DNA of 64,000 nt from Argopecten irradians (taxonomy: Eukaryota; Mollusca; Bivalvia; Pectinida; Pectinidae): assembly GCF_041381155.1 (NCBI RefSeq), contig NC_091137.1:12395765-12459764 (forward strand), written 5' to 3'. Below are positions 1 to 11,579 of the stretch, piece after piece. Every line of letters starts with the position of its first letter. The stretch's first letter is position 1. The translations under genes and the position numbers were made by a program. The notes beneath the pieces were generated by a model, which was given only the letters and a program-made list of their open reading frames with translations, ran no database searches and had not been told where the DNA came from.

Positions 1-3000
1 GGAATCCAGTGACACATAATACCTGGGACAATGGACGCTATATCACATATGAAATCGCTATCAAAGTAAGTTAGTTTGAAATAAAGTATTTCTTTGTTCT
101 ACAATGGAAATGTGGATTTCGTTTGTGTATGTTGAGGATTTGTGTTTTTGTAGTCTTTGATGTAACTTAACTCGACCTGCCTTTGATGTAACTTAACTCG
201 ACCTGCCTCAGGGAGAGAAGATCCCATTTTATTTTATTTGAAATAAAATTTTGTTGAAATTGAAATTGACCTGCCTCTTTAGTAAACTCATTCAGCCCTT
301 ATGAAGATACCGGTACGTTTAGTCTTTCGAAATCAAACATTAGTTATAAACTTTTAGGGATGAATGAATTCATTAAGGTGTGTTAGTTGAAGTTTGGAAA
401 ATTAAATGAAGATGCCATCAATCTAACATATTTGTTAAATGCATGTACCAGACCTAATTGAGTTTCTGTAGTGATCTCATTATATGTTTCAGATATAGGT
501 GTAGTAAAGGCTGTTTCAGTTGAGAATGTCTTATATGTGTTTTCAGACTTCAAACCGTGCATTTAGCTTGCCTGAATCTCTTACCCGGAGACGATATTCA
601 GAATTTGAATGGCTGAGAAAAAGATTGCGTCGTCACCACCCCTTACTGTAAGTGAAGTCAAACGCTCGGTGCCTTTATTTCAAGTCGCACCTTAGTATGT
701 ACTGTACATCAAACTTATAACCAACAACCTCAATAAGTTCAGTAACTGTACCAAATAAACCACAGATGTCAACTCTGTAGATGAAAGTAATCAAGTACCG
801 CTGTCTGAAAATGATAACATGTCATATTTTAAACCTTTTGTGTCACTGGGTATACATGAGTTGACTGATTAGGTTCACATCCTATAGTCTTAACAGCCAG
901 GGGTCGATGTCCAGTTTAATGTGTTGCATGTGTCAAAGTGCATGTTTTGGGAGGCTGCAGTAAGTTATTTTGTGACTCTTTGTAATATATGTGTATAAAT
1001 GATTACTTTATACCTTAAAACAGATAGATTATAAAATCATTTTCGTTTGGAGGAATATTAAGGTTGTTTAAGACAGAAGGTCTTAGATTTCAGAAGGTCT
1101 TTGAACTCAGAAGGTTGCTAAAGCAATTTTGACTGTACATAAACTTTTGCTTATGCGTAGTTGGTTATTTGAATGTAACATTTCAATTGTAGGAAACCAC
1201 CAACACTGCCACCAAAGAAATTTTTCGGAGATCGGTTTGATACAGATTTTGTAGCTTTTAGAATGAAGGGTCTGGAGAAATTCCTCATCAAGTAAGTCAA
1301 GCTTATGTGTCTGATGTCTTTGTCTTTTATATTTGATCGAAATAACTGAAGGTCAAGCTGTTCATGGCTGAATATGTTGTCTGTTATATTTGACTAGGTT
1401 ACTATAGGTCAAGCTTATATGTCTGATGTTGTGGTTTCTAACATTTGATCTAGGCTACTGTAGTTCAAGCTTATATGTCTGATGTTGTGGTCTCTAACAT
1501 TTGATCTAGGCTACTGGAGGTCAAGCTTATATGTCTGATGTTGTGGTCTCTAACATTTGATCTAGGCAACTATAGGTCAAGCTTATATGTCTGATGTTGT
1601 GGTCTCTAACATTTGATCTAGGCTACTGGAGGTCAAGCTTATATGTCTGATGTTGTGGTCTCTAACATTTGATCTAGGCTACTGGAGGTCAAGATGTTCA
1701 TGTCTGATGTTGTGGTCTCTAACATTTGATCTAGGTTACTATAGGTCAAGCTTATATGTCTGATGTTGTGGTCTCTAACATTTGATCTAGGCAACTATAG
1801 GTCAAGCTTATATGTCTGATGTTGTGGTCTCTAACATTTGATCTAGGCTACTGGAGGTCAAGCTTATATGTCTGATGTTGTGGTCTCTAACATTTGATCT
1901 AGGCTACTGGAGGTCAAGATGTTCATGTCTGATGTTGTGGTCTCTAACATTTGATCTAGGTTACTATAGGTCAAGCTTATATGTCTGATATTGTGGTTTC
2001 TAACATTTGATCTAGGCTACTGTAGGTCAAGCTTATATGACTGATGTTGTGGTCTCTTACATTTGATCTAGGTTACTGGAGGTCAAGCTGTTCATATCTG
2101 ATGTTGTGGATTCTTATATTTGATCTAGGTCACAGGAGGTCAAGCTGTTCATATCTGATGTTGTTGTCTCTTACATTTGATCTAGGTTACTGTAGGTCAA
2201 GCTGTTCATGTCTGATGTTGTTGTCTCTTACATTTGATCTAGGGTACTGTAGGTCAAGCTGTTCATGTCTGATATTGTGATCTCTAACATTTGATCTAGG
2301 TTACTGGAGGTCAAGCTGTTCATGTCTGATGTTGTTGTCTCTTACATTTGATCTAGGGTACTGTAGGTCAAGCTGTTCATGTCTGATATTGTGATCTCTT
2401 ATATTTGATCTAGGTCACAGGAGGTCAAGCTGTTCATATCTGATGTTGTTGTCTCTTACATTTGATCTAGGGTACTGTAGGTCAAGCTGTTCATGTCTGA
2501 TGTTGTTGTCTCTTACATTTGATCTAGGGTACTGTAGGTCAAGCTGTTCATGTCTGATATTGTGATCTCTAACATTTGATCTAGGTTACTGGAGGTCAAG
2601 CTGTTCATGTCTGATGTTGTTGTCTCTTACATTTGATCTAGGCTACTGTAGGTCAGGCTGTTCATGTCTGATGTTGTGGTCTCTAACATTTGATCTAGGT
2701 TACTGGAGGTCAAGCTGTTCATGTCTGATGTTGTTGTCTCTTACATTTGATCTAGGCTACTGGAGGTCAAGATGTTCATGTCTGATGTTGTGGTCTCTTA
2801 CATTTGATCTAGGCTACTGGAGGTCAAGCTGTTCATGTGTGATGTTGTTGTCTCTAACATTTGATCTAGGCTACTTTAGGTCAAGCTTATATGTCTGATG
2901 TTGTTGTCTCTTACATTTGATCTAGGCTACTGTAGGTCAAGCTGTTCATGTCTGATGTTGTTGTCTCTTACATTTGATCTAGGCTACTGGAGGTCAAGAT

Positions 3001-6000
3001 GTTCATGTCTGATGTTGTGGTCTCTTACATTTGATCTAGGCTACTGGAGGTCAAGATGTTCATGTCTGATGTTGTGGTCTCTTACATTTGATCTAGGCTA
3101 CTGGAGGTCAAGCTGTTCATGTGTGATGTTGTTGTCTCTAACATTTGATCTAGGCTACTTTAGGTCAAGCTTATATGTCTGATGTTGTTGTCTCTTACAT
3201 TTGATCTAGGCTACTGGAGGTCAAGATGTTCATGTCTGATGTTGTGGTCTCTAACATTTGATCTAGGTTACTGGAGGTCAAGCTGTTCATGTCTGATGTT
3301 GTTGTCTCTTACATTTGATCTAGGCTACTGGAGGTCAAGATGTTCATGTCTGATGTTGTGGTCTCTTACATTTGATCTAGGTTACTGGAGGTCAAGCTGT
3401 TCATGTCTGATGTTGTTGTCTTTAACATTTGATCTAGGCTACTGTAGGGCAGGCTGTTCATGTCTGATGTTGTGGTCTCTAACATTTGATCTAGGTTACT
3501 GGAGGTCAAGCCGTTCATGTCTGATGTTGTGGTCTCTAACATTTGATCTAGGTTACTATAGGTCAAGCTGTTCATGTCTGATGTTGTTGTCTCTTACATT
3601 TGATCTAGGCTACTGGAGGTCAAGATGTTCATGTCTGATGTTGTGGTCTCTTACATTTGATCTAGGCTACTGGAGGTCAAGCTGTTCATGTCTGATGTTG
3701 TTGTCTTTAACATTTGATCTAGGCTACTGTAGGGCAGGCTGTTCATGTCTGATGTTGTGGTCTCTAACATTTGATCTAGGTTACTGGAGGTCAAGCCGTT
3801 CATGTCTGATGTTGTGGTCTCTTACATTTGATCTAGGCTACTGGAGGTCAAGATGTTCATGTCTGATGTTGTGGTCTCCTACATTTTAACTAGGCTATTG
3901 GAGGTCAAGATGTTCATGTCTGATGTTATTGTCTCTAACATTTGATCTAGGTTACTGGAGGTCAAACTGTTCATGTCTGATGTTGTTGTCTCTTACATTT
4001 GATCTAGGCTACTGGAGGTCAAGATGTTCATGTCTGATGTTGTGGTCTCTTACATTTGATCTAGGCTACTGGAGGTCAAGATGTTCATGTCTGATGTTGT
4101 GGTCTCTTACATTTGATCTAGGCTACTGGAGGTCAAGTGTTCATGTTGATGTTGTTGTCTCTTACATTTGATCTAGGTACTGAGGTCAAGCTGTTCATGT
4201 CTGATGTTGTTGTCTCTTACATTTGATGATACTAGGTCAAGTGTTCATTCTGAGGTCTACATTTGATCTAGGTACTGAGGTCAAGCTGTTCATGTCTGAT
4301 GTTGTTGTCTCTTACATTTGATCTAGGCTACTGGAGGTCAAGATGTTCATGTCTGATGTTGTGTGGTCTCTAACATTTGATCTAGGTTACTGGAGGTCAA
4401 GCTGTTCATGTCTGATGTTGTTGTCTCTTACATTTGATCTAGGCTACTGGAGGTCAAGATGTTCATGTCTGATGTTGTGGTCTCTTACATTTGATCTAGG
4501 CTACTGGAGGTCAAGCTGTTCATGTCTGATGTTGTTGTCTTTAACATTTGATCTAGGCTACTGTAGGGCAGGCTGTTCATGTCTGATGTTGTGTGGTCTC
4601 TAACATTTGATCTAGGTTACTGGAGGTCAAGCTGTTCATGTCTGATGTTGTGGTCTCTTACATTTGATCTAGGCTACTGGAGGTCAAGATGTTCATGTCT
4701 GATGTTGTGGTCTCTTACATTTGATCTAGGCTACTGGAGGTCAAGATGTTCATGTCTGATGTTTTGTCTCTAACATTTGATCTAGGCTACTGGAGGTCAA
4801 GATGTTCATGTCTGATGTTGTGGTCTCTTACATTTGATCTAGGCTACTGGAGGTCAAGCTGTTCATGTCTGATGTTGTTGTCTCTAACATTTGATCTAGG
4901 TTACTGGAGGTCAAGCTGTTCATGTCTGATGTTGTTGTCTCTTACATTTGATCTAGGCTACTGGAGGTCAAGATGTTCATGTCTGATGTTGTGGTCTCTT
5001 ACATTTGATCTAGGTTACTGGAGGTCAAGCTGTTCATGTCTGATGTTGTTGTCTCTTACATTTGATCTAGGCTACTGGAGGTCAAGATGTTCATGTCTGA
5101 TGTTGTGGTCTCTTACATTTGATCTAGGCTACTGGAGGTCAAGCTGTTCATGTCTGATGTTGTTGTCTTTAACATTTGATCTAGGTACTGGAGGTCAAGT
5201 GTTCATGTCTGATGTTGTGGTCTCTTACATTTGATCTAGGCTACTGGAGGTCAAGCTGTTCATGTCTGATGTTGTGGTCTCTAACATTTGATCTAGGTTA
5301 CTGGAGGTCAAGCGTTCATGTCTGATGTTGTGGTCTCTTACATTTGATCTAGGCTACTGGAGGTCAATGTTCATGTCTGAGTCTCTTACATTTGATCTAG
5401 GCTACTGGAGGTCAAGATGTTCATGTCTGATGTTGTGGTCTCTTACATTTGATCTAGGCTACTGGAGGTCAAGATGTCCATGTCTGATGTTGTGGTCTCT
5501 TACATTTGATCTAGGCTACTGGAGGTCAAGCTGTTCATGTGTGATGTTGTTGTCTCTAACATTTGATCTAGGCTACTTTAGGTCAAGCTTATATGTCTGA
5601 TGTTGTTGTCTCTTACATTTGATCTAGGCTACTGGAGGTCAAGATGTTCATGTCTGATGTTGTGGTCTCTAACATTTGATCTAGGTTACTGGAGGTCAAG
5701 CTGTTCATGTCTGATGTTGTTGTCTCTTACATTTGATCTAGGCTACTGGAGGTCAAGATGTTCATGTCTGATGTTGTGGTCTCTTACATTTGATCTAGGC
5801 TACTGGAGGTCAAGCTGTTCATGTCTGATGTTGTTGTCTTTAACATTTGATCTAGGCTACTGTAGGGCAGGCTGTTCATGTCTGATGTTGTGGTCTCTAA
5901 CATTTGATCTAGGTTACTGGAGGTCAAGCCGTTCATGTCTGATGTTGTGGTCTCTTAGATTTGATCTAGGCTACTGGAGGTCAAGATGTTCATGTCTGAT

Positions 6001-7936
6001 GTTGTGGTCTCTTACATTTGATCTAGGCTATTGGAGGTCAAGATGTTCATGTCTGATGTTATTGTCTCTAACATTTGATCTAGGTTACTGGAGGTCAAGC
6101 TGTTCATGTCTGATGTTGTTGTCTCTTACATTTGATCTAGGCTACTGGAGGTCAAGATGTTCATGTCTGATGTTGTGGTCTCTAACATTTGATCTAGGTT
6201 ACTGGAGGTCAAGCTGTTCATGTCTGATGTTGTTGTCTCTTACATTTGATCTAGGCTACTGGAGGTCAAGATGTTCATGTCTGATGTTGTGGTCTCTTAC
6301 ATTTGATCTAGGCTACTGGAGGTCAAGCTGTTCATGTCTGATGTTGTTGTCTTTAACATTTGATCTAGGCTACTGTAGGGCAGGCTGTTCATGTCTGATG
6401 TTGTGGTCTCTAACATTTGATCTAGGTTACTGGAGGTCAAGCCGTTCATGTCTGATGTTGTGGTCTCTTACATTTGATCTAGGCTACTGGAGGTCAAGAT
6501 GTTCATGTCTGATGTTGTGGTCTCTTACATTTGATCTAGGCTATTGGAGGTCAAGATGTTCATGTCTGATGTTATTGTCTCTAACATTTGATCTAGGTTA
6601 CTGGAGGTCAAACTGTTCATGTCTGATGTTGTTGTCTCTTACATTTGATCTAGGCTACTGGAGGTCAAGATGTTCATGTCTGATGTTGTGGTCTCTTACA
6701 TTTGATCTAGGCTACTGGAGGTCAAGCTGTTCATGTCTGATGTTTAGTCTCTTACATTTGATCTAGGCTACTGGAGGTCAAGATGTTCATGTCTGACGCC
6801 CTACTTCACCTGTTCATACAATCAGACCTCACCATCAAGGATATTGATGATGTGATGGACGGTAAAATGGCCCCTGATGTGATAGAACACATATGGCAGA
6901 GTGGAGGCATTAAAGAAAACTGCAGGTATGCCAAAGGTCATGGTGTATGAAAGGCTCTCCCATTCAATAGTTTTCTTTAGTAAATCATAATCATAGAGTG
7001 TCACTTCAAAAGTCACATGTTTGATCATACACACTGTCGTTCAACAAATATATTGATTCATTATTCAAAAATCGTTAGTTTGACGAAGTATCAGGCTCTA
7101 TGTGTGTCATTGAAATTGACCGTATATATACAGTATGCATTTTGATAGTTGACTTACAAAAATACAAAAAAAAAGGATTTCTGTTATACAGATTTCCAGA
7201 GCAAATCTTCACATAGAACATTAGAAATGTTTATTGTATAATTATAAGATTCTGTCATCTGGTATTATTTTATATAAATTTTATCCAATTTTCTACTGAA
7301 AATTGTATTGACAGAGACTTCAACAAAAATGCAGTACTGGAGCCCAAACCTGATACAGCACCATTGGACGTGTCAGCAGAGGATCATAGCAGCACGTCAA
7401 GCGAGAGTAGTGTGGACTGTTTTACTGACAGCTCTTCGGTGACGGAGGAAGAATTTGGTTCATTTCCTCCCCTGTCTGTAGTAATCACTGCCAGAGATTC
7501 TCCTACAAGTCTGGCAACAAACATTACAGGGGAATCATCACAATGGAAGGACAGTCAAAATAATATAGATCCTGAGGTGTTAGTAGATAGTGCTGATAAT
7601 ATGGAAACAAAGCGTCTCAAGGCAAAATGTGATGAAAATAAGGGAACAGATTCTGATATTGAAGTGTTAAGTAATACAATGGAAAGTGACAGTGAGTATG
7701 AAATGGCAAGTGAACAGACTACACATTGTATAAAAGGGTCAGTTAGCCAAAAGTCTGGAGTTAGCTCAAAGTCAGGAGTTAGCCCAAAGTTAGGAGTTAG
7801 CCCAAAGTCTGGAGTTAGCCCAAAGTTAGGAGTTAGCCCAAAGTCTGGGGTTAGCCCTAAGTCAGGGACAGATACTAAACAGTCTGACTTGAACTACGCA
7901 ATGGGCTTTAGCATTAATGGTGATGTATCTAATTGA
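1..7936 (+). CDS. SNX10: Sorting nexin 10/11-like PX-domain protein (3' five exons, 5' end outside window)
   Basis: Exons 1-65 (partial), 547-647, 1193-1291, 6767-6925 and 7315-7936 join in frame with GT-AG borders into about 347 residues ending at TGA 7934-7936. The PX domain shows the basic RRRYSEFEWL motif, the PPKKFF loop and GLEKFLIK, then DALLHLFIQSDL. The stretch from GLEKFL to FIQSDL aligns without gaps to vertebrate SNX10. In the family, PX domains of this type bind PI3P, and SNX10 works on endosomes and V-ATPase trafficking; that role here is inferred from homology. The tail after the PX domain is long, acidic and serine-rich, so the protein is clearly longer than vertebrate SNX10 (about 200 residues). 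It includes seven copies of a GVSPKS-like hexapeptide. SNX11 is equally possible because one invertebrate gene precedes the vertebrate SNX10/SNX11 split. No start codon is visible. Confidence 0.88.
66..546 (+). other. Intron 1 of the SNX10-like gene
   Basis: Donor GTAAGT follows the AAA codon at 63-65; the acceptor TTTTCAG ends at 546. Positions 157-211 hold a short direct repeat (TTTGATGTAACTTAACTCG twice). No coding or RNA signal was seen. Confidence 0.8.
648..1192 (+). other. Intron 2 of the SNX10-like gene
   Basis: Donor GTAAGT at 648 and acceptor TTGTAG ending at 1192. It is AT-rich and nothing else recognisable was seen. Confidence 0.8.
1333..6766 (+). repeat. 57-bp minisatellite made of copies of the intron 3/exon 4 splice-acceptor junction
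   Basis: About 95 tandem units fill almost all of intron 3 of the SNX10-like gene. Most are 57 bp; an early subset (1.4-2.0 kb) has 56-bp variants with CTTATATG in place of TGTTCATG. Each unit contains TTTGATCTAG|GCTACTGG followed by GTCAAGATGTTCATGTCTGA, which is exactly the acceptor and first codons of exon 4 (LLEVKMFMSD). The last unit is the real junction at 6766/6767. Many units also have CTAAC a few bases before the AG, a possible branch point. Because 57 is divisible by three, long stop-free frames run through the array. They are not in the exon frame and are not believed to encode protein. A degraded patch lies at about 4130-4270. Blocks of several units recur (about 3130-3890 against 5550-6480), indicating higher-order duplication. 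Confidence 0.95.
6926..7314 (+). other. Intron 4 of the SNX10-like gene
   Basis: Donor GTATGC after TGCAG, acceptor TTGACAG ending at 7314. It is AT-rich with a short A-run near 7160; no other feature seen. Confidence 0.8.
7740..7867 (+). repeat. 18-bp coding repeat in the last exon of the SNX10-like gene
   Basis: Seven in-frame units encode variants of the hexapeptide GVSPKS (S/P/Q and S/L alternating). The nucleotide units are nearly identical (AGTTAGCCCAAAG plus TCTGG or TTAGG), so expansion was recent. Serines next to proline and lysine would suit phosphorylation, but no function can be assigned. Confidence 0.85.
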
Positions 7937-9505
7937 TCTGTTGCAAGTGCAAACTTGTCTGTCAGAGCATTATGAAATGTAATGCATTAAAACACTTTCT
8001 GCTGTAAAGTTGTACTTTATTAGATCATCTGACCCATGGTTGACCTTTTGCCATCATGCTTTGCTCTTCGTCATGTGTCAATAATCATGCGTCATATTTT
8101 TACTAAAAAGCTTTTATTTTACCAGTGCAGTTGAGCTGAAACTTGCCTGGAATGATAGTGAGATGGTCATGGCTAAGAGTGGTTATTATTGAAGTCGGTC
8201 AAAAATTTAACAACTGCTATCGGTATTTAGAAAGGAATTGAGTTATTGTTATTTGTGATATCATAAAAGGTCTCTATGGATTACTCATTGTACATGTATA
8301 TTATACCTGTGCAATGTACTTCATATGAGTTTGTGTGTTACCAAGATATGATTTACTACTCATGGAAGTCAGATGACTGTTCAGACCATTGTGACTTTAA
8401 GGTATTTTGTGTCTGTTAAGACAAAACCACATGTTCAATTGTTACCACATGATATTAAAATGTATCCATCTTTGAATGGTTCTAAATATATGTAATTTGT
8501 TAAAATAATATAACTTGTTAAATTTTGTTTTAGATACTATGAAAGTTATACCTTTGTTCAAACACGTTAATAATGATAGGGAAATAATTCCCATATACAA
8601 ATGTATCAAAATGTAAAACATGTGTTGTGTGCTTGTACAGTGTTGATTTACCTTGGTTTACTGTAAATTTCTTCTGGAGTTGTAACTGTGCAATCTAGAA
8701 GTGACACTAAAACTCTAGGTGGAATGCATGCTCAAAAGTAAATCTGACTGCTATGATTTGCTTTTAGTTATTTTTTTTTTTTTTGGTAAAACTTTTGTGA
8801 CGTGACTTTTTAGAGATCTACAGAATATTCTGAGATAATCTTGTCCAATTCTAGTATGGCTATATTTTAAAATATATTACTGGTACGTTTCTTTGGTATT
8901 GCATGTACCGTGGTTTTGAAGTTCTTACTACAGCAATACAAAATGTTATTGTTGGATATGTTTTGAAATTTTACTTTAAATGGCCATTTTTAGTTAGGAC
9001 TGTGCAATACATTGTGTTCATACCCTCTGACCACAACAGGAAATTTAATCGATTTTCAAACATTTATCATATTTACATGACAATCTAGCTTTTTTGACAG
9101 TGGTTTTTTGGAATAGTTCATTCTTTGTGTTCTGATTTGTGGTTGTGCTCATGGCCAGAATTCAAGATGACCTTCACCTTCTGATCTTGTTCATTTAGTT
9201 AGATATTTAGAAATGCTTTGTTCAATTGTTTGGGCAAGTATGATATAAAATTCTACATTTGAATGCCTGATTCACTATTATATGAGCATTGTAATCAAAT
9301 TAATTTTAAGAACTACTGTAGTCTCATTACTTTTACATACCAGGTACATGTCGCGTTCCGCTTAATATCACAGTTTTTAATAGCTTTGCGCCAATGAGGT
9401 ACCGGTATATAAATTTATCACTATATATCCTTGCTCTGGACCAGTAATTATTGCTGATTCTATGTAAAATGTCCTTGGTTGATTCTTTTTTTTTTTAAAT
9501 TTTTT
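7937..9505. other. 3'UTR of the SNX10-like gene and AT-rich intergenic DNA
   Basis: The downstream part of the last exon runs into AT-rich DNA without convincing genes. An ATTAAA at 7986-7991 could be a weak poly(A) signal. A T-run lies near 8770. Short stop-free stretches here lack any recognisable similarity. Confidence 0.5.
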
Positions 9506-11272
9506 ATTAGCTCACCTGGCCCGAAGGGCCGGTGAGCTTATGTCATGGCGCGGCGTCCGTCGTCAGGAGGGGCGGGGCCCAATAGGGGAAATAGAGGTAA
9601 ATCCTTTAAATCGCTACTAGTCATAGAGTTTTGCATGGATCGGAACCAAATTTGGCCACAAACATCCTTGGGGGAAGGGGAACAGAACTTGTATAAATTT
9701 TGGCTCTGGCCCCCCAGGGGCAGGAGGGGCGGGGCCCAATAGGGGAAATAGAGGTAAATCCTTTAAAACGCTACTAGTCATAGAGTTCTGAATGAAATGT
9801 AACCAAATTTGGCCACAAACATCCTTGGGGGAAGGGGAACAGAACTTGTATAAATTTTGGCTCTGACCCCCCGGGGGCAGGAGGGGCGGGGCCCAATAGG
9901 GGAAATAGAGGTAAATCCTTTAAATCACTACTAGTCATAGAGTTCTGCATGGATTGGAACCTAATTTGGCCACAAACATCCTCTGGGGAAGGGGAACAGA
10001 ACTGGTATAAAATTGGCTCTGACTCCCCGGGGGCAGGAGGGGCGGGGCCCAATAGGGGAAATAGAGGTAAATCCTTTAAATCGCTACTTCTCCTAGAGTT
10101 TGGCATGGATTGTAACCAAAATCAGCCACAAACATCCTTGGGGGAAGGGGAACAGAACTTGTATAAATTTTGGCTCTGGTCCCGGGGGGCAGGAGGGGCG
10201 GGGCCCAATAGGGGAAATAGAAGGTAAATTCTTTAAATCGCTACTAGTCATAGAGTTCTGTATGGATTGTAACCAAATTTGGCCACAAACATCCTTGGGG
10301 GAAGGGGAACAGAACTTGTATAAGTTTTGGCTCTGGCCCCCCAGGGGCAGGACGGACGGGGCCCAATAGGGGAAATAGAGGTAAATCCTTTAAATCACTA
10401 CTAGTCCTAGAGTTTTGCTTGGATTGTGACCAAATTTGGCCACAAACATCCTTGGGGGAAGGGGAACAGAACTTGTATAAATTTTGGCTCTGACCCCCTG
10501 GGGGCAGGAGGGGCGGGGCCCAATAGGGGAAATAGAGGTAAATCCTTTAAATCACTACTAGCCATAGAGTTCTGCATGGATTGGAACCAAATTTGGCCAC
10601 AAACATCCTTGGGGGAAGGGGAACAGAACTTGTATAAATTTTGGCTCTGGCCCCCCAGGGGTAGGAGGGGCGGGGCCCAATAGGGGAAATAGAGGTAAAT
10701 CCTTTAAATCGCTACTAGTCATAGAGTTCTGCATGGATTGGAACCTAATTTGGCCACAAACATCCTCTGGCGAAGGGGAACAGTACTTGTATAAATTTTG
10801 GCTCTGACCCCCCGGGGGCAGGAGGGGCGAGGCCCAATAGGGGAAATAGAAAGTAAATTTTTTAAATCGCTACTAGTCATAGAGTTCTGTATGGATTGTA
10901 ACCAAATTTGGCCACAAACATCCTTGGGGGAAGGGGAACAGAACTTGTATAAGTTTTGGCTCTGGCCCCCCAGGGGCAGGACGGGTGGGGCCCAATAGGG
11001 GAAATAGAGGTAAATCCTATAAATCGCTACTTGTCCTAGAGTTTTGCTTGGATTGTGACCAAATTTGGCCACAAACATCCTTGGGGGAAGGGGAACAGAA
11101 CTTGTATAAATTTTGGCTCTGACCCCCTGGGGGCAGGAGGGGTGGGGCCTAATAGTGGATTTAGAGGTTAATATTAAAATTCCTTCAGAAAAGAAACAAT
11201 GAACCTGTATTCAGAACATTACTTGGCATTACAAACCAGGTGAGCGATACAGGCCCTCTGGGCCTCTTGTTT
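9506..11272 (+). mobile_element. Helitron-like non-autonomous element, family A, with 11 satellite monomers
   Basis: The 5' end is a near-perfect hairpin (AGCTCACCTGGCC / GGCCGGTGAGCT, about 9510-9538) followed by GGCGTCCGTCGTC. The body is about 11 tandem monomers of roughly 158 bp marked by GGAGGGGCGGGGCCCAATAG and TTTGGCCACAAACATCC. The 3' end is GGTGAGCGATACAGGCCC..., a GGCCCTCTGGGCC hairpin and TCTTGTTTT. There are no terminal inverted repeats and no obvious target-site duplication. This fits Helentron-associated interspersed elements (HINE/DINE-1-like) with central tandem repeats, as known in bivalves; the class is inferred from structure since no transposase is present. Reading frames in the monomers are not genes. 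Confidence 0.72.
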
Positions 11273-11579
11273 TCGAACATTTTACACAGTATATATAAAT
11301 GGACACTAACACACAAACACTTGCATATGCACTCATTCACAATACTTAAAAACATCAAATTGTACGTTACGAGACATCCATAAAAAACATATATTTACCA
11401 TTAATAGCAAACCATAACGCACATATATGCATGCTCGCACTCTCTCTCTCTCTCACACATACACACACACACACTCACATACATACAGACAGACAGACAA
11501 GACAGACAGACGGACAGACATACTTACTAAAGAAAAAAGATAAGAAGGAAGAAGAAAGAAGAGGGAGGAGGTACCGTTA
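11273..11579. repeat. Spacer with simple repeats (TC, CA, CAGA)
   Basis: Positions 11441-11455 are TC-rich, 11456-11480 CA-rich, and 11483-11520 a CAGA-type tetranucleotide run, followed by an AG-rich stretch to 11570. It adjoins the 3' side of the minus-strand LINE, whose tails often end in simple sequence. Confidence 0.7.

Noticed and set aside
2614-6766. Long plus-strand open frames with repeated LTFDLGYWRS / CSCLML motifs, up to 388 codons
   Set aside because: They are the stop-free phase of the 57-bp minisatellite and are not in the frame of the adjacent exon; the unit length divisible by three explains their length.
1333-6766. CRISPR-like array
   Set aside because: Units are contiguous without unique spacers, in a eukaryotic intron.
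9545-11078. Glycine/proline-rich frames in both strands of the family A element
   Set aside because: Period equals the 158-bp monomer; frames change between monomers and no start or conserved domain is present.
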